A DNA stretch of 64,000 nucleotides from Tiliqua scincoides (GCF_035046505.1 NC_089829.1:7939156-8003155), one strand, 5' to 3'. Counted from the first letter of the stretch, positions 1 to 11,142 are shown. Numbers and translations: made by a program. Notes: generated from the sequence alone by a model not told the origin.

Positions 1-99
1 GGGCAGTTCATACTCAATTTATCTTGCTTTGCCAATGCATCACTAGCAAGTCAACAGTCACTTTAACTGGCTTTTCCTCAAGATCTTGTTTACATTGGA

Positions 100-306
100 C
101 TCTCTTAAGGGACAGGCCTGTATCTGTGCTGGGCTTCCTGCCCTGCTGAGTCAGATCATTGGTCCAGCTTACTTGGTATCGCTTACACTGACTTGCAGGG
201 GCTCGCCAGGGTTTCAGGCTGAGGTCTTTCCCAGCCTTCCCTGAAGATGTCAAGGATTGAACCTGGGACTTTCTGCATGCAAAGGAGGCGCTCTACAGAG
301 CTATGT
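100..306 (-). repeat. tRNA-derived SINE, reverse orientation
   Basis: Read on the minus strand, a tRNA-like head (GAGCGCCTCCTTTGCATG, then GGTTCAATCC) is followed by a body shared with copies at 11.25, 25.4, 33.0 and 39.65 kb. The family is common in this window; its exact name is not assigned. Confidence 0.6.
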
Positions 307-523
307 CACCGCCCCTGTTTCCCAGTCCCTTCCACATAGGAAATCTAACATGGAAAAACTTATGCATGCACACCCCGTGCACAACTCTTGATTCCCACTG
401 GCCACACAGCAATGTCCCCAGAAACCTACTGCCCTCCCCTCTATCCAGTCCTTCAAGATACCACTCAAAAGGCCTTGAAATTCCACAGTGTCAAATTTTG
501 GCAGTCAGAAGAAAGCAAACTAA

Positions 524-613
524 GGCTGCAATCCTAACCACACTTTCCTGAGAGTAAGCCCCACTTAACAAAATAGGACTTACTTCTGAGTAGACCTGGT
601 TAGGATTGTGCCC
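524..613. mobile_element. short inverted-repeat element (PIF/Harbinger-like MITE), S form
   Basis: About 90 bp with ends GGCTGCAATCCTAACC and GGTTAGGATTGTGCCC and a core of GAGTAAGCCCC...GGACTTACTTCTGAG. The same element recurs more than fifteen times in the window. Confidence 0.75.
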
Positions 614-977
614 TCAATCAGTTAGTACAAATTTGCAATAAAACCTGCATTAACCGACGTGCTGGAATGGCTCAGCTCCACTTATTTGCTGGAAAAAATG
701 GTTTCATTTGCCAAGCAAGGTTTGTCTTGGAGCTCTTTCTACCTGAATTCATAATGGCAGCCCTCTGCTACCACTTGTTAATTACTATGCCACAATGCAC
801 ACGGATGAAGGTTGGAACAAGTGTACGGCTCCAGCTTCTGAACACCGCCTCCTGGTTTACCTTGCTCCGGGGGGGGGGGCAGGGTGAGGCCACCATTGTT
901 ACCACATGATCAAAGCATACCCCCCCCCCAAAAGGTGGGTCATTCTCACATGAGGTGCTCCTTCCCGGTCCACTTAC

Positions 978-1186
978 TTTAGTCCCAGCTTCTCCTCAAT
1001 AAGGTCTTTGAATTTGTACGCACCACCTCCCGTGGCTTTGATCACTTTCGTTTCCGTGTTGACGAGGTGGTCTTTGATGAAGTCCAGGCAGGTTTCGATA
1101 TAGGCGTTCTCAAACTTTATGAAATGAAGCCGGGCTGTTATCTCCTCCTGAACGCTGATTTCGTACGGTGATTCGTGTTCTGTGTC
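978..1186 (-). CDS. PANK4: PANK4 coding exon 3
   Basis: The exon encodes 69 residues plus two bases, starting [20 protein letters not shown] and containing [14 protein letters not shown] and [17 protein letters not shown]. Acceptor AAAG lies at 1187-1190 and donor GTAAGT starts at 977. The next exon (VDKEDVMTC in human) was not found in 1-977, so it lies off the left edge. Confidence 0.95.
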
Positions 1187-4100
1187 CTTTGAAGACAGAC
1201 AATGAGCAACACACAAACAACTCTCTCGCTCTCTCTCATTTCAAACTTTGTATCACAAGCAAACTTCAGGCTTCTTGGATATACAGCAACTTTTCATGGG
1301 ACCTCCAATGATCCACCAGCTGAAGCCAAGGGCAAAATGGAAGCTCTAGGGGACGGACTCAGTTAGCTGCTGTATCCCATGACCCATAAAGCCATAGATC
1401 TCCTCGATAGATACAAGTATAAATATACATCCAATACACATATACATCCAGTCCTGATCAGAGATTCAAACGCAAAACTGGTCAGCAAAGCCATGCAGAG
1501 ACCTGGTAACAGGCAACCAATAAATATTCCTATTTTACAGGTGATGAACACCAAGGGGGAGAGAGCAGCAATTGACACAAGGTTAGTCAAGGCAGAACAA
1601 TTCTTTTATAGGTACAATTTCACTTGCTACTTAAAACTGCTATTGAGTCAGAAACCCTTGCCAGTTTATGCCTGTCACCCAGAGAGGTGCCTTCTCCCTG
1701 CCCTGACATAAGCTACTGCTACTAAGGCTACAATTCTATTTTCCTTTGCTGATGCAACCGCTGCAATAGGGCATGAGCTGTACCCTGTGGTGGGAGCGGT
1801 CACAAAAGCCTCCTGAAAGTAAGGAAACATTTGCTCCCTTATCTCAGAACTGCATTGCAGCTGCATCGGTGCTGGAAATCTGGACAGGACTGGGCCCTTC
1901 TTATATTTCTGTTTAAGATATTTCTGTTTAAGAGAGACTAATAAATACAAATTATTATAAACCTCACACTTACCTTTCCTGACTGATCAAAGGATCGCAC
2001 TCTGGCCACTTTATGCTGTACTGTCGAGTAATAAGCCAGCTTGGCCAATGACCCACCTGTCAGGCAAAGAAAAACATCCGTTAGATGACGTCTGGACATA
2101 TCTGCCTGCATGCTGCTGGGAGTGCAAAGAGCTATCCACTCAAGCAGGGGTATCAAACATAAGGCCTGGATGCAGTCCCCAGAAGCTCTTTATCTGCCCC
2201 CCCCCACTGCGATAATTTGGCTCTCCCAGCACTACCACTTCTGCTGAGGCTCTGGAATGGAGACACAGAAGGAAGCCATAGAAGGTGAAGAATGTTATGG
2301 GGCAGAGGTGTCAAACATAAGACCGGATGCGGCCCATGGAAACTTTTTGTCTGGCCCTTAAGCTTTCAGCTGCTGAGCAGTGCTGAGGTGTTACTGCTGA
2401 AAGGGCAGCCCACATGAACATTGGGCCTTCCCATATCTTGAAATATGATCAAGATTTGTGTATTTTCTCTTCTGTCATTTGCAACTAATGAGTTCCTAAG
2501 TGGGAAAAAGTGGTGCATATTTTTGGTTATGACCAGTTTAATGACATCACTTCTTGCCTAATGACATCACTTCCGGCCCTCAGAAGGTATCAAGAATGCT
2601 ATTCGGCCCTCTTTATGAAACGAGTTTGACACCCCTGCTATGGGGCAGAGCAAGAGGGGTGAGAGGAGACACTGCTGAGGGTCCAGGAGAGCCTTATGTG
2701 GCCACCTTTTCAGCAGTGCTGCATCTGACAAGACGCAGGGCCTTTCTCAGCTGCTGCAAAGCAACACTGCAGTAGAAGTGGCACTGCTGAAAGGGCAGCC
2801 CACATGATAATTGGATACTCCCATATCTTGAAAATACAATCAAGTTTTGTATATTTTCTCTTGCCATTTGCAACTAATGAGTTCCTACGTGAGAACAAAA
2901 GTGCTGATTTCTGGCTAGTATCTGCTTAGTGATGTCACTTCCGGCTCTCAATCAGCTCCATGAAAGGTCTTCAACCCACTACATGAAACAGGTTTGACAC
3001 CCCTGCACCAGAGCAAGCCGTCGAGTAAGACGTTAGGCAGCATGCAAGATCACCCAAGGTTTTGTCTCTGGATAGTCTTGACATCGCTAAAGAAGCCCAC
3101 TTGCATTGCTTCAAGGTTAGACCTGCAAGCTCTTGGGGGGAGGGGAATGATAGGCACGTGAAAGTAGCTCTAGGTATGACCTTCCTTCTTTAGATTAGCA
3201 GGGGTCATTCCTGCATATCCTTCCTCTGAAGGCTGGTACACAGGGGCACGCTGGAGGCACTAAGGGAGGAACTTCTGGGGCAGCATTAATCTTCCCCCCC
3301 CCCTTCCCATTTGCAACTGGGTTTCCTCATAGGCCCCTGCACCACTGCTTCTGAAGAAGAGTCCTGTTGGATCAGGCCAAAGGTCCATACAGTCCAGCTT
3401 CCTGTATCCCACAGCAGCCCACCAGGTGCCTCTCCTGTTTATGGATGGCAAAGCCCAGTTGTGGATGGGGGAGGCAGTCAAAAACAGCAATGGCATTATT
3501 ACATTGAGCAACACATACGACTGCAGGCTGATGGGGCTGCTTCAGGAGTTGGCTTGGAGGGTTGTGGGCAACTGAGGGCCTTCAGTCACTGCTGGATGTG
3601 GGTGACCCCAGCGTTGCCCATGAACATCAGATCTGTCATGGTAGGTAAACTAACATTTTTAATGCCAAACCACTAGAAATCAGAAAGTCTTGCTAAATTA
3701 CTACAACTCACCCAGAGTAAAATCCAGTCTACCTTCCACCCAGAACTGGGTTAAAGGACATGCTATATTCAGTGGGAATCTCAACGCTATCCCTCTGTCT
3801 CTCAACAGGAAGTCATTCATTCTCTCCCACAGATGTTAATACAGTATAGGCCAGCATACGTACAGCTATTTTCAGCATACATACAGCTAATTTCCTTTAT
3901 CTGCAGGCCTAATCATCACGATGCTGCTGAAAAGTCTAAACAGAAGCCATTTCTCCTCCTTCTCAGCCCCAACATACTCCAGATAAGGAGCTGTGTGCTT
4001 CCTCGAGGGGGATGATGACACTTACATACAGGAAATTCACGCCTTTAACAAAGTATTCTGCTTTTGTAAAAAAAAAAATGGAAACCTGCACATCAACATG

Positions 4101-7100
4101 AACTTTCTTGATAGGAGGTTCCACAAGATTAAGAAAAAATAAGACAGAAAAGCATGTAAATAGTTCCTTCGGTATCTGAAAGGAGGGGGGGAAGGCACAT
4201 TTGAATTGCAATAAATCAGGGATGCATAGACAGGTGATCAAAGGCACACGCACTCAAAAGGTTACACAGTACACCTTTGAATGTTCCTGAAAAGGGGGGG
4301 GGGATGCTTATGCATAGAATAGCAGCGTGGATAGAAGACTTGGCTGAGCTACCAAGAGTTTCTGACTGGCCAAAACTGCCGATGGGGATAGCATGGGCAG
4401 TCGGGGTATACAGTTTGTGCTGATGATACTGAGCTAGATAACCAAAGGTCTGACTCTGTATGGAACTGTTTCTGACATCTATGTCCAAGGGAACTCAAGC
4501 TACATTCTTATAAGCAATTGCCCAGCTGGGGTGGGTTGGGTGAGTTGGGTGGGTTGTCCTCTTCATCTGGAAGAGGACAGATGCTAAATTGCCTTTTCCA
4601 GGCTCAAGACTAGAATCTCAAGGGAAACATGGAAGCAAGGAGTCCCATCAGAAGACTCCTTTCCAGTACGCACCACCTTTAGCAACAAGGTTTTCCAAAA
4701 GGCCAGGTTTCTTCCTACTATCCATAAAGCAACTCACAAGCTCCTTGCTTGGAATTAGTCTGGGAATGAAATTCATATTCACTTATTTTTATCAATCAGT
4801 ATTACCCCCTCCCTCCAAAGGCCCCAAATTGGTAGGTACAGACTCTGCTAGTTCTGAACACATCTGTATGGGTTTCTTCTTTAAACGTTATAATTCAGCC
4901 TTCATATGAGCAGCAGTGGAGCAACAGGTGAAAGGAAGCCACACAGGACACATCTCCAGTTTTCCCTGTCCCATTTTTAAGCCAGTATCATCTTTTTGGG
5001 AGGCCTGGACAACAAATTTCAGACCACAAGGATAAAAGAAAGGCTGGGCATGCAAATGTATGGAATTTTTTTCTGTCCCTGTGAAGAAGCAGGCAGAGAA
5101 TATATTTTTAAGTGTGGAAATATTTTATTTTCACATTTTTATACCACCCTAGTCCCAAAGAACTCAGGGTGGTGTATGTGGTTCTGTCCCTCATTCTGTT
5201 CTCACAATAACCTTGGGAGGTAGGTGAGGCTGAGAGAGACTGGCCCAAGTCATCAAAGAAGCTTTGTGGCCAAGTGAGGATTTGTACCAGGATCTCTCAG
5301 ATCTATGCCCAACATCAGAACCTCTACACCAGTGGTTCTCTCATATTTAGCACCGGGACCCACTTTTCATAATAAGAATCTGTCAGGACCCACCGGGAGT
5401 GATGCCATGACCGGACGAAACATCAAGCAGGAAAATTGTTAACAATTCTAGGCTGCAATCCTTCCCAAGCTTACCCAGGAGTAAGTCCCATTTGCTATCA
5501 TTGTTAAAAGAATATATGTAGCAGTTTGTTAAAAGTGCAGGTCTGAAACATTTCCTCAAATGCAATTACATACCATGATAGCATTGAGTCTAATATATTA
5601 AAAATAAAATATTGACATAAATGGGAACCCATCTGAAATTGGCTCACGACCCACCTATTGGGACCCGACCCACAGCTTGAGAAACACCACTCTACACTAT
5701 CCTGAGACTGGATCAAAAGCCATGGATATTTTAGCCCTGAGCACTAGAACCTTCTGCTCAAATTATCACTCTACCCACATCCAAGAACATTTTATCTTCC
5801 CAACAACCATGTGAGGAAGGGAAGACCAGATGTCACCCAGCAAGTTTTGTGTCAGAGTGCAGATCTGAAGAAAGTTATCCGCACTCAATAGAATGAGTAT
5901 TTTCTAAAGTTATAAGAAACAAACAGAACACAACACATACACATACCCCTCTCTCCTCAAACAGGACTAGAAACTTCCTTTTGAAAAACAAATGCCAAAA
6001 TCTTCCATAAGCCAAATTCGACAAACAAACACCCACCTAGACCCAGTTTATTTATTTTAGATAATATATTTTTATCCACCTTTCCCCAGCAGGCACTCAA
6101 GCCAGTTATTCTGCTGTTTCAACTTCTTCTGCATAACAGCCAGGATGGTGAAGCTTCCTGGGTGGCCTTGGTTGAGCCAGCGACCATCTGGCAGCCTCAC
6201 CTACCTCACAGGGTTGTTGTGAGGACAAAAGGAGGGGAGGAACTATATATACATCACCCTGAGCTCCTTGGAGAAAGGGTGGTATGAAAGTATCAAAAAT
6301 AAATAAAACAAACATTTATGGGAAGCTTCTCCCCTGTTTGTTAGTATTTTAAATATTAAAAACTTTGAATGAGAAGCACACTGAAGCATGAAATGGGATT
6401 TTTTTTTCTTGTATCCAGTTGAATGTTGATCTAAAAGCATGGGCCGAACAATCTCCCCCATCTGCAAACACCACAAATATTCTAGAGGGCAGTGACACGT
6501 GACGCCGGATAGTATTTTAAATAGGATTTTGCTATTTTTTTTCTTTAAAAGTGCTGTGGACACCCACTGAGGGATGCTCTTGCATCCAATGTTGACAGCT
6601 AATCCCTTTGCTTTAATTCCACTCTAACCCAGTGAGGACAGAGCGGCCTTTAGCATTAGCCCACATTTCCGTACTAAACATTAATGTTGCAACACATGCA
6701 AATTGGAAATGGAAAAGGAAATGGAAGGAAACAAATGGAAATGGAAAAGGTGCAAAAGAGAGCGACTAAGATGATTACGGGGCTGGGGCACCTTCCTTAT
6801 GAGGAAAGGCTACGGCGTTTGGGCCTCTTCAGCCTAGAAAAGAGACGCCTGAGGGGGGACATGATTGAGACATACAAAATTATGCAGGGGATGGACAGAG
6901 TGGATAGAGAGATGCTCTTTACACTCTCACATAATACCAGAACCAGGGGACATCCACTAAAATTGAGTGTTGGGCGGGTTAGGACAGACAAAAGAAAATA
7001 TTTCTTTACTCAGCATGTGGTCGGTCTGTGGAACTCCTTGCCACAGGATGTGGTGATGGCGTCTAGCCTAGACGCCTTTAAAAGGGGATTGGACAAGTTT

Positions 7101-9711
7101 CTGGAGGAAAAATCCAGTATGGGGTACAAGCCATGATGTGTATGCGCAACCTCCTGATTTTAGAAATGGGCTGTGTCAGAATGCCAGATGCAAGGGAGGG
7201 CACCAGGATGAGGTCTCTTGTTGTCTGGTGTGCTCCCTGGGGCATTTGGTGGGCCGCTGTGAGATACAGGAAGCTGGACTAGATGGGCCTATGGCCTGAT
7301 CCAGTGGGGCTGTTCTTATGTTCTTAAATTACCGCCCTTGCTTTGGGAAACCCCATGCTTCAGCTCAATTAAAAAAAGACAGACCTTTTTAAACCTTCCC
7401 TTTCATGTGCTGAAAAACCAGGTATTGTTTGCCAATATGTAGTGTGGACGGTAAGAGTGGTTAAGTTTAAGGTGACAATTTTGGTTGTTTTTAACAGTAT
7501 TTATGTGCCGCTTTCAACGAAAAAGTTCACAAAGCTGTTTACAGAGAAAAACCAAATAGCTAACGGAAATGACAGACATTCCCACTTAAAACAGAACTAT
7601 CACCAAGTGAAAAATTGGAACTAAGTATGAATGTCACCTGATGAAACTCTCCAGGCCCAATCCTACCCAGTTTTCCACTGCTGGTGCTGGTGTGTCAGTG
7701 GGGTATGCGCTACATCCTGCGGTGGTGGGGCAGTCATTGGGGGTTTTTCAAGGTATGGGAATGTGTATTCCCTTACTACAGGGCGGCATTGTAGCTACAC
7801 ATTGTAGCTGGAAAGTTGGATAGGATTGGGCCCTGAGTCTCTCAAGAAAAAAAAGGATGGAAATGGTAGCAGAAACATAGAGGGAGGTCAAATATACATG
7901 GGAGGACCTTTCTAATCCCACTGGCTAGACAGCAGGTTGATAAAACCAATAACTATCACATGCAACGACATGCAATTCCCAGCTAGTTTACTTTTGGAAG
8001 TCTCTTATGAGAAACTACTGTATACCTTCCAGAAAAAGGTTATATGGCCCAGCCCTACCTATGTCAACAAAGGTCTCGCAAGTGCACATCCACAGATAAC
8101 ATGAAAGCTGTCTCGGTTTTCATGCTTGCAAACTTAAGGACTTCCCAGGCAGTCTCCATGTTCAAGCCCTTGCAAGTGCCAAACCCGTTTTGTATAGTCC
8201 TATAAACTTCACAACACTGTACATTCCCCATTTAGCCCCTGCCTCAATTTTTGCCCGTTGCTCCCTTGTGTTGATGTCTGAGTTGTAAGCCCTTTGGGGC
8301 AGGGACTAAGGGCCCAATCCTATCCAATTTTCCAGTGCCAGTGCAGCTGTGCCAAGGGGGCATGCACTGCATCTTGTGGTGGGACAGCAGTCACAGAGTC
8401 CCCCTTAAGGTATAGGAACATTTGTTCCCTTACCTTGGGACTGCATTGCAGCTGCACTGGAGTTGGAAAATTGGATAGGATTCAGCCCTGATTCTTTGCA
8501 ATCTTACTAAAGCACCAAGCCTGTGGATGGGGTTAGACAAATATAATATTATTTTACTGTTTAGGCCTGCTTGTTACAGCCTCCTTCAGATGTCTGCACC
8601 ACTTTCTTGACTGCAAACACCTCAGGGCAGAGGCCTGCACTATGTAAAAATGCCACACTAGTGGCACGGTAGGCTAAATCACATTCTCAAGGTACCAGTC
8701 TAGTTCGCCCCTCCCAGTACCAAGGGCAAGGAGCCCCCACTGCCACAATTTCCCTTAATATTTACTTTACACTCCCTTGCCCTCCACCCCCCAAAAAGCT
8801 CCTCCTACTAATAAATTAAAGCACAATGTGGGGTGCACCACTTCCAACTTCCTCAGTACTAGAGTCCTTTCCTCCAAGGTGGTACAGTCACCCCCCAAGC
8901 AGTCCTCACCATAATGGGTGACCCTGACCCTTGAAATTGGGTCAAACCCATTTTAATCCTCCCTTGTGGGAGGAAAGGAGTTCTCTTTATTCCTCCAAGG
9001 TGGAACAGACGCCCCCAAGCATTCCCTGCCATAAGTGGTGACACCCTTGAACTTGGGTCAAACCCCCACTGGGCAGAAATGAGCCTTTTCCTACAAGGTG
9101 GCACAGTCATCTCCAAGGTGGCACAGTCATGACACGGTCAACTCCAAGCAGCCCTCACCATGACCCTTGCCCTTGAAGGTGACCACCCCTCAATCCTCCC
9201 TACTAAAGAAAATGAATGCCCCCCGCACAGCAGCTCCCTGAAGGAACTTGTTTATAGCCCCACTCTGCCTCTCCTCCCCCCTCCACTAGAAGCCTTCGAA
9301 GCACGGCTGGAACGCCGGGCTTTGTAGTCTCCTCGCCGGCGCCTAGCCTGGCAGGGGCGAGCACGAGGACTCCCGCTCCCGTCGGGCACCGCGCCGTCGG
9401 CTCCCGCGCGCTGCACGCCGGGACTCGCGGTCCGTCCTTCCCCAGAGACCGGGAGCACCCGTGGGGCCAGGACTCCGTCTCCCGGCGTGCCTCGCGCGGA
9501 CACCCTCTCCCTCAGAGAGAGAGAGAGAGGGGCGGCGGCGGCGACGCCGGCCGGGCTGCGGGAGGGCGACGGAGGGCGCTGCGGCCCCGGCCTTACCGAT
9601 GTCGATGGCGAAGCGCTTTGCGTTCTCCAGGTTGCGGAAGATCTCGTCGGGCGGGAGGGTGATGCTCTTGTCCAGGCTGCCGGCGCCGCCTCGCCCGCCC
9701 CGCGCCGCCAT
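978..9711 (-). CDS. PANK4: PANK4, 5' part (coding exons 1-3), gene continues left of window
   Basis: Coding exons are 9597-9711, 1974-2056 and 978-1186 on the minus strand; introns have GT/AG ends and phases agree. The joined reading frame gives the N-terminal region of pantothenate kinase 4, close to human PANK4 as I recall it: [29 protein letters not shown], then [16 protein letters not shown] and [20 protein letters not shown], ending near [13 protein letters not shown]. Known of the family: vertebrate PANK4 is a cytosolic protein with a degenerate pantothenate-kinase domain fused to a DUF89 metal-dependent 4'-phosphopantetheine phosphatase, which limits CoA synthesis. Only the kinase-like N-terminus is in the window; the phosphatase half would lie to the left. 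The start ATG at 9711 gives an N-terminus (MAARGGRGG) of about the length of human PANK4 and sits in a CpG island. Neighbour HES5 on the same strand matches human synteny. Confidence 0.95.
1725..1897. mobile_element. inverted-repeat element, L form
   Basis: About 173 bp lying in PANK4 intron 2 next to exon 2. The ends are GGCTACAATTCTA and GGACTGGGCCC, and the core GTAAGGAAACATTTGCTCCC is shared with copies at 7.65, 8.3, 13.6, 17.5, 49.9 and 56.9 kb. Confidence 0.7.
1974..2056 (-). CDS. PANK4: PANK4 coding exon 2
   Basis: The exon completes the glycine split from exon 1 and encodes [20 protein letters not shown] then SFDQSGK. With exon 1 it makes the D-I-G-G-S-x-x-K phosphate-binding motif of the PANK fold. 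Acceptor CAG lies at 2057-2059 and donor GTAAGT begins at 1973. Confidence 0.94.
2145..3005. mobile_element. hAT-type non-autonomous DNA transposon, split by a second copy
   Basis: Ends CAGGGGTATCAAAC and GTTTGACACCCCTG are inverted repeats of the hAT type. A related element (2303-2637) is inserted inside. The flanking 8-mers are only partly alike (CACTCAAG and CACCAGAG), as expected for an old insertion. It lies in PANK4 intron 1. Confidence 0.75.
2303..2637. mobile_element. nested hAT-type element
   Basis: A 335-bp element with ends CAGAGGTGTCAAAC and GTTTGACACCCCTG. It is flanked by TTATGGGG (2295-2302) and CTATGGGG (2638-2645), a 7/8 match to an 8-bp target duplication, which places it later than the host element at 2145-3005. 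Confidence 0.8.
3353..3440 (-). repeat. CR1 LINE 3' end fragment
   Basis: The reverse strand of the conserved CR1 tail (GATCAGGCCAAAGG, CCAGCTTCCTGTATC, CAGCCCACCA) is visible. The copy is short and diverged. Confidence 0.7.
3441..5119. other. PANK4 intron 1, no gene seen
   Basis: No exon or clear repeat family is recognised. There are G/C homopolymers near 4180 and 4290 and a GGGTTGGGTGAGTTGGG run near 4530. Confidence 0.5.
5120..5710 (-). repeat. Sauria-type tRNA SINE interrupted by a hAT element
   Basis: Read on the minus strand it has a GAGGTAGGTGAGGC-like body and a tail with ACCACCCTGAGTTCTTTGG-like sequence, also seen at 6.1, 31.1 and 43.95 kb. The hAT element at 5330-5689 is inserted in its head. 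Confidence 0.6.
5330..5689. mobile_element. hAT-type element with perfect 8-bp target duplication
   Basis: Starts CAGTGGTTCTCTC, ends in a TTGAGAAACACCA-like inverted repeat, and is flanked by CTCTACAC at 5322-5329 and 5690-5697. A second copy is at 41248-41599. Both carry an internal S-form fragment (AATCCT...GGAGTAAGTCCC), so that piece was inside the hAT before it spread. Confidence 0.85.
6085..6312 (+). repeat. Sauria-type SINE
   Basis: It has the body CTCACAGGGTTGTTGTGAGG and the tail GAGCTCCTTGGAGAAAGGGT, ending in an A-rich AAATAAATAAA stretch. Related copies are at 31.05 and, reversed, at 5.1 and 43.95 kb. Confidence 0.7.
6744..7327 (+). mobile_element. CR1 LINE, 5'-truncated (ORF2 C-terminus and 3' UTR)
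   Basis: An intact reading frame encodes the end of CR1 ORF2 ([50 protein letters not shown]), followed by the 3' UTR and the family's terminal TTCTTATG repeats. The preceding A/G-rich stretch (6700-6743) is a local duplication of the GGAAATGGAAAAGG segment. Confidence 0.9.
7440..7620 (-). repeat. SINE tail fragment, reverse
   Basis: It contains TATTTATGTGCCGCTTTCAAC and GTTCACAAAGC, the reverse of the tail AAAGCGGTATATAAATACTG seen forward near 12890. The head is not clear. Confidence 0.45.
7654..7833. mobile_element. inverted-repeat element, L form
   Basis: Ends are GGCCCAATCCTACCCAG and TTGGATAGGATTGGGCCC. The core includes TGTGTATTCCCTTACTACAG and CATCCTGCGGTGGTGG. It lies in PANK4 intron 1. 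Confidence 0.8.
8310..8488. mobile_element. inverted-repeat element, L form
   Basis: Ends are GGGCCCAATCCTATCC and GGATAGGATTCAGCCC. The core matches the copy 500 bp to the left. Confidence 0.8.
8870..9190. repeat. tandem repeat, about 110-bp unit, nearly three copies
   Basis: The units carry CTCCAAGGTGG(T/A)ACAG, CCCCAAGCA and CTTGAA(A/C)TTGGGTCAAACCC in the same order. They start near 8873, 8995 and 9098. It lies in PANK4 intron 1 just downstream of the first exon. Confidence 0.7.
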
Positions 9712-9900
9712 TTTGGACGCATCGACCCGCTCGGCGCGCCCGGCCTCATTAGGCATGCAGATATATGCGCATCTCATTTGCATGCTGATGAGGCGGGCAG
9801 GGGAACAGGCGATGCGCCGAGCGGAGGAGCGGGATGCAGCCCGAGGGGGCGGGGCCACTGCGTGTAGCCCCGCCTACATCGTCTGGAGGCCACGCCCACC
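9290..9900 (-). promoter_or_regulatory. CpG-island promoter of PANK4 with an octamer motif
   Basis: CpG and GC content rise sharply here against the AT-rich flanks, spanning the first coding exon and its upstream side. No TATA box is placed like those of the HES genes. A perfect octamer ATTTGCAT lies at 9776-9783 within an alternating ATGCGCAT/ATTTGCAT stretch, and GC boxes (GGGGCGGGG) lie near 9845-9855. A CpG-island start is the usual layout for a housekeeping gene. Confidence 0.8.
9597..9711 (-). CDS. PANK4: PANK4 coding exon 1
   Basis: This exon encodes 38 residues plus one base (phase 1), from MAARGGRGG to the nucleotide-binding motif start FAIDIG. The donor is GTAAGG just below 9597. 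The ATG context (CCAAAATGG) is good. An in-frame upstream extension exists, but its sequence is low-complexity CpG-island translation, so the downstream ATG was chosen by likeness to human PANK4. Confidence 0.93.
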
Positions 9901-9959
9901 ACCCACGCCTCCTGCTTTTAACCATTCCCTCCCCGTGGCCCTCCTGATGGTGCGTCCTT

Positions 9960-10270
9960 CAGTGGTTCTCAAACCTTCAGCACCAGGACCCACTTTTTAG
10001 AATGACAGTCTGTCTGAACCCTCCAGGAGCGATGTCATTAACCTGGGAGTGATGTCATGGCCAGGAGTGGTCATTAACCTTTGAGTGATGTCATGGCTTG
10101 GAGTGATGTCATGGAGTGTCATGGATGTCATGGAGTGATGTCATTCACCTGGAAGTGATGTTAATGCTGGGAGTGATGTCATTGACCTGCGAGTGATGTC
10201 ACGGCCAGGAGAGATGACATCAAGCAGGAACATTTTCAACACCCCTACACCCCCCCCCCCCCCCCCGTGA
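9960..10270. mobile_element. hAT-type 5' end with an internal GAGTGATGTCATGG minisatellite
   Basis: It starts CAGTGGTTCTCAAACC like the copies at 5330 and 41248, then expands into repeats of GGAGTGATGTCAT with GGCC spacers (about 10025-10225) and ends in a C homopolymer (10243-10266). It lies about 250 bp upstream of the PANK4 start codon. Confidence 0.7.
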
Positions 10271-10292
10271 CAAAATCAAATCAATTAATTAA

Positions 10293-10382
10293 GGCTACGA
10301 TCCTAGCCACACTTTCCTGGGAGTAAGCCCAATTGACTAGAACGGAACTTACTTCTGAGTAGACATGCATAGGATTGCGCTC
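10293..10382. mobile_element. inverted-repeat element, S form
   Basis: Begins GGCTACGATCCTAGCC and ends AGGATTGCGCTC with the usual GGGAGTAAGCCC core. A second, more diverged reverse copy follows at about 10400-10478 (GCCCAATACTA...GGCTTGTAGCC). Confidence 0.7.
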
Positions 10383-10479
10383 TGGGTAAGTAAATTGAGA
10401 GCCCAATACTATGAGTTGTAAGTCCCATTATAGTCAATAGGTCTTACTCCCAGGAAAGCGTGGATAGGCTTGTAGCCTA

Positions 10480-11030
10480 TTTTTGTCTGTTCTAAGCAAT
10501 AATGTTTATCATCATCATCATTATTTGGAGTTGGACACTAGATACAGAAAGGGAATAATAAGGCCCTTAAGAAATATCTGGCCAATGTATGTATAAACAG
10601 TGCCTATGAGAAAGGGATGCTAGGAATATCCCCTGCCTGGGGTCAAAAAAGGGGCCCAGGAGCAAAAGGAGGGGCCCCAGAAATTTCCTGGGATGTTACA
10701 TTTTCTTATCACGCCCGGACTGACTTCCCATATGGGATTCCTGCAACCTTCCTGCACATCCTGTGCCATTGCCACACCAGCTCCAACCAGGCCCCCCACA
10801 GGGCATGCTGCGGGACTACAGTTGCTGCAGAAGAAAGTTTTCATACCCAGAAATTTCACTGGGTCTCAGCTGGTCTCTTGGAGGGCAAAAGATGGAGACT
10901 GGGCTGACCAGGAGGCCAGGTCTACTGAGCAGATAGACCTGGGCTCTGAGGACTTTCTGGCTGACGCCTCCCCTCCTCCTGCCACCCTCTCCCCCTTATG
11001 GGGAACTTTTCCTGTACTAGGATACAGGGA
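10480..11030. other. intergenic, no gene seen
   Basis: A short (ATC)n tract near 10510 is the only structure recognised. Confidence 0.5.
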
Positions 11031-11142
11031 TCTTGTCTTGTATGCTCCCTGAGGCATCTGGTGGGCCACTATGAGACCCAGGAAGCTGAACTAGATAGGC
11101 CCTTGTCCCAATCCAGCAGGGCTCCTCTTATGTTCTTATGCC
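11030..11142 (+). repeat. CR1 LINE 3' end
   Basis: It contains GCATCTGGTGGGCCAC, CAGGAAGCTGAACTAGAT and ATCCAGCAGGGCTCCTCTTA, ending TGTTCTTATG. Only the 3' UTR end is present. Confidence 0.85.

Larger units (their letters stand above)
1..977 (-). other. PANK4 intron 3 (right part)
   Basis: No exon is recognised. It holds a reverse-oriented tRNA-derived SINE (about 100-306) and a short inverted-repeat element (524-613). The remainder shows nothing I can name beyond short G and C runs near 870 and 920. Confidence 0.6.

Noticed and set aside
9252-10000. Several open frames of 125-180 codons on both strands
   Set aside because: They overlap in the GC-rich CpG island and PANK4 exon 1; only the PANK4 frame resembles a known protein.
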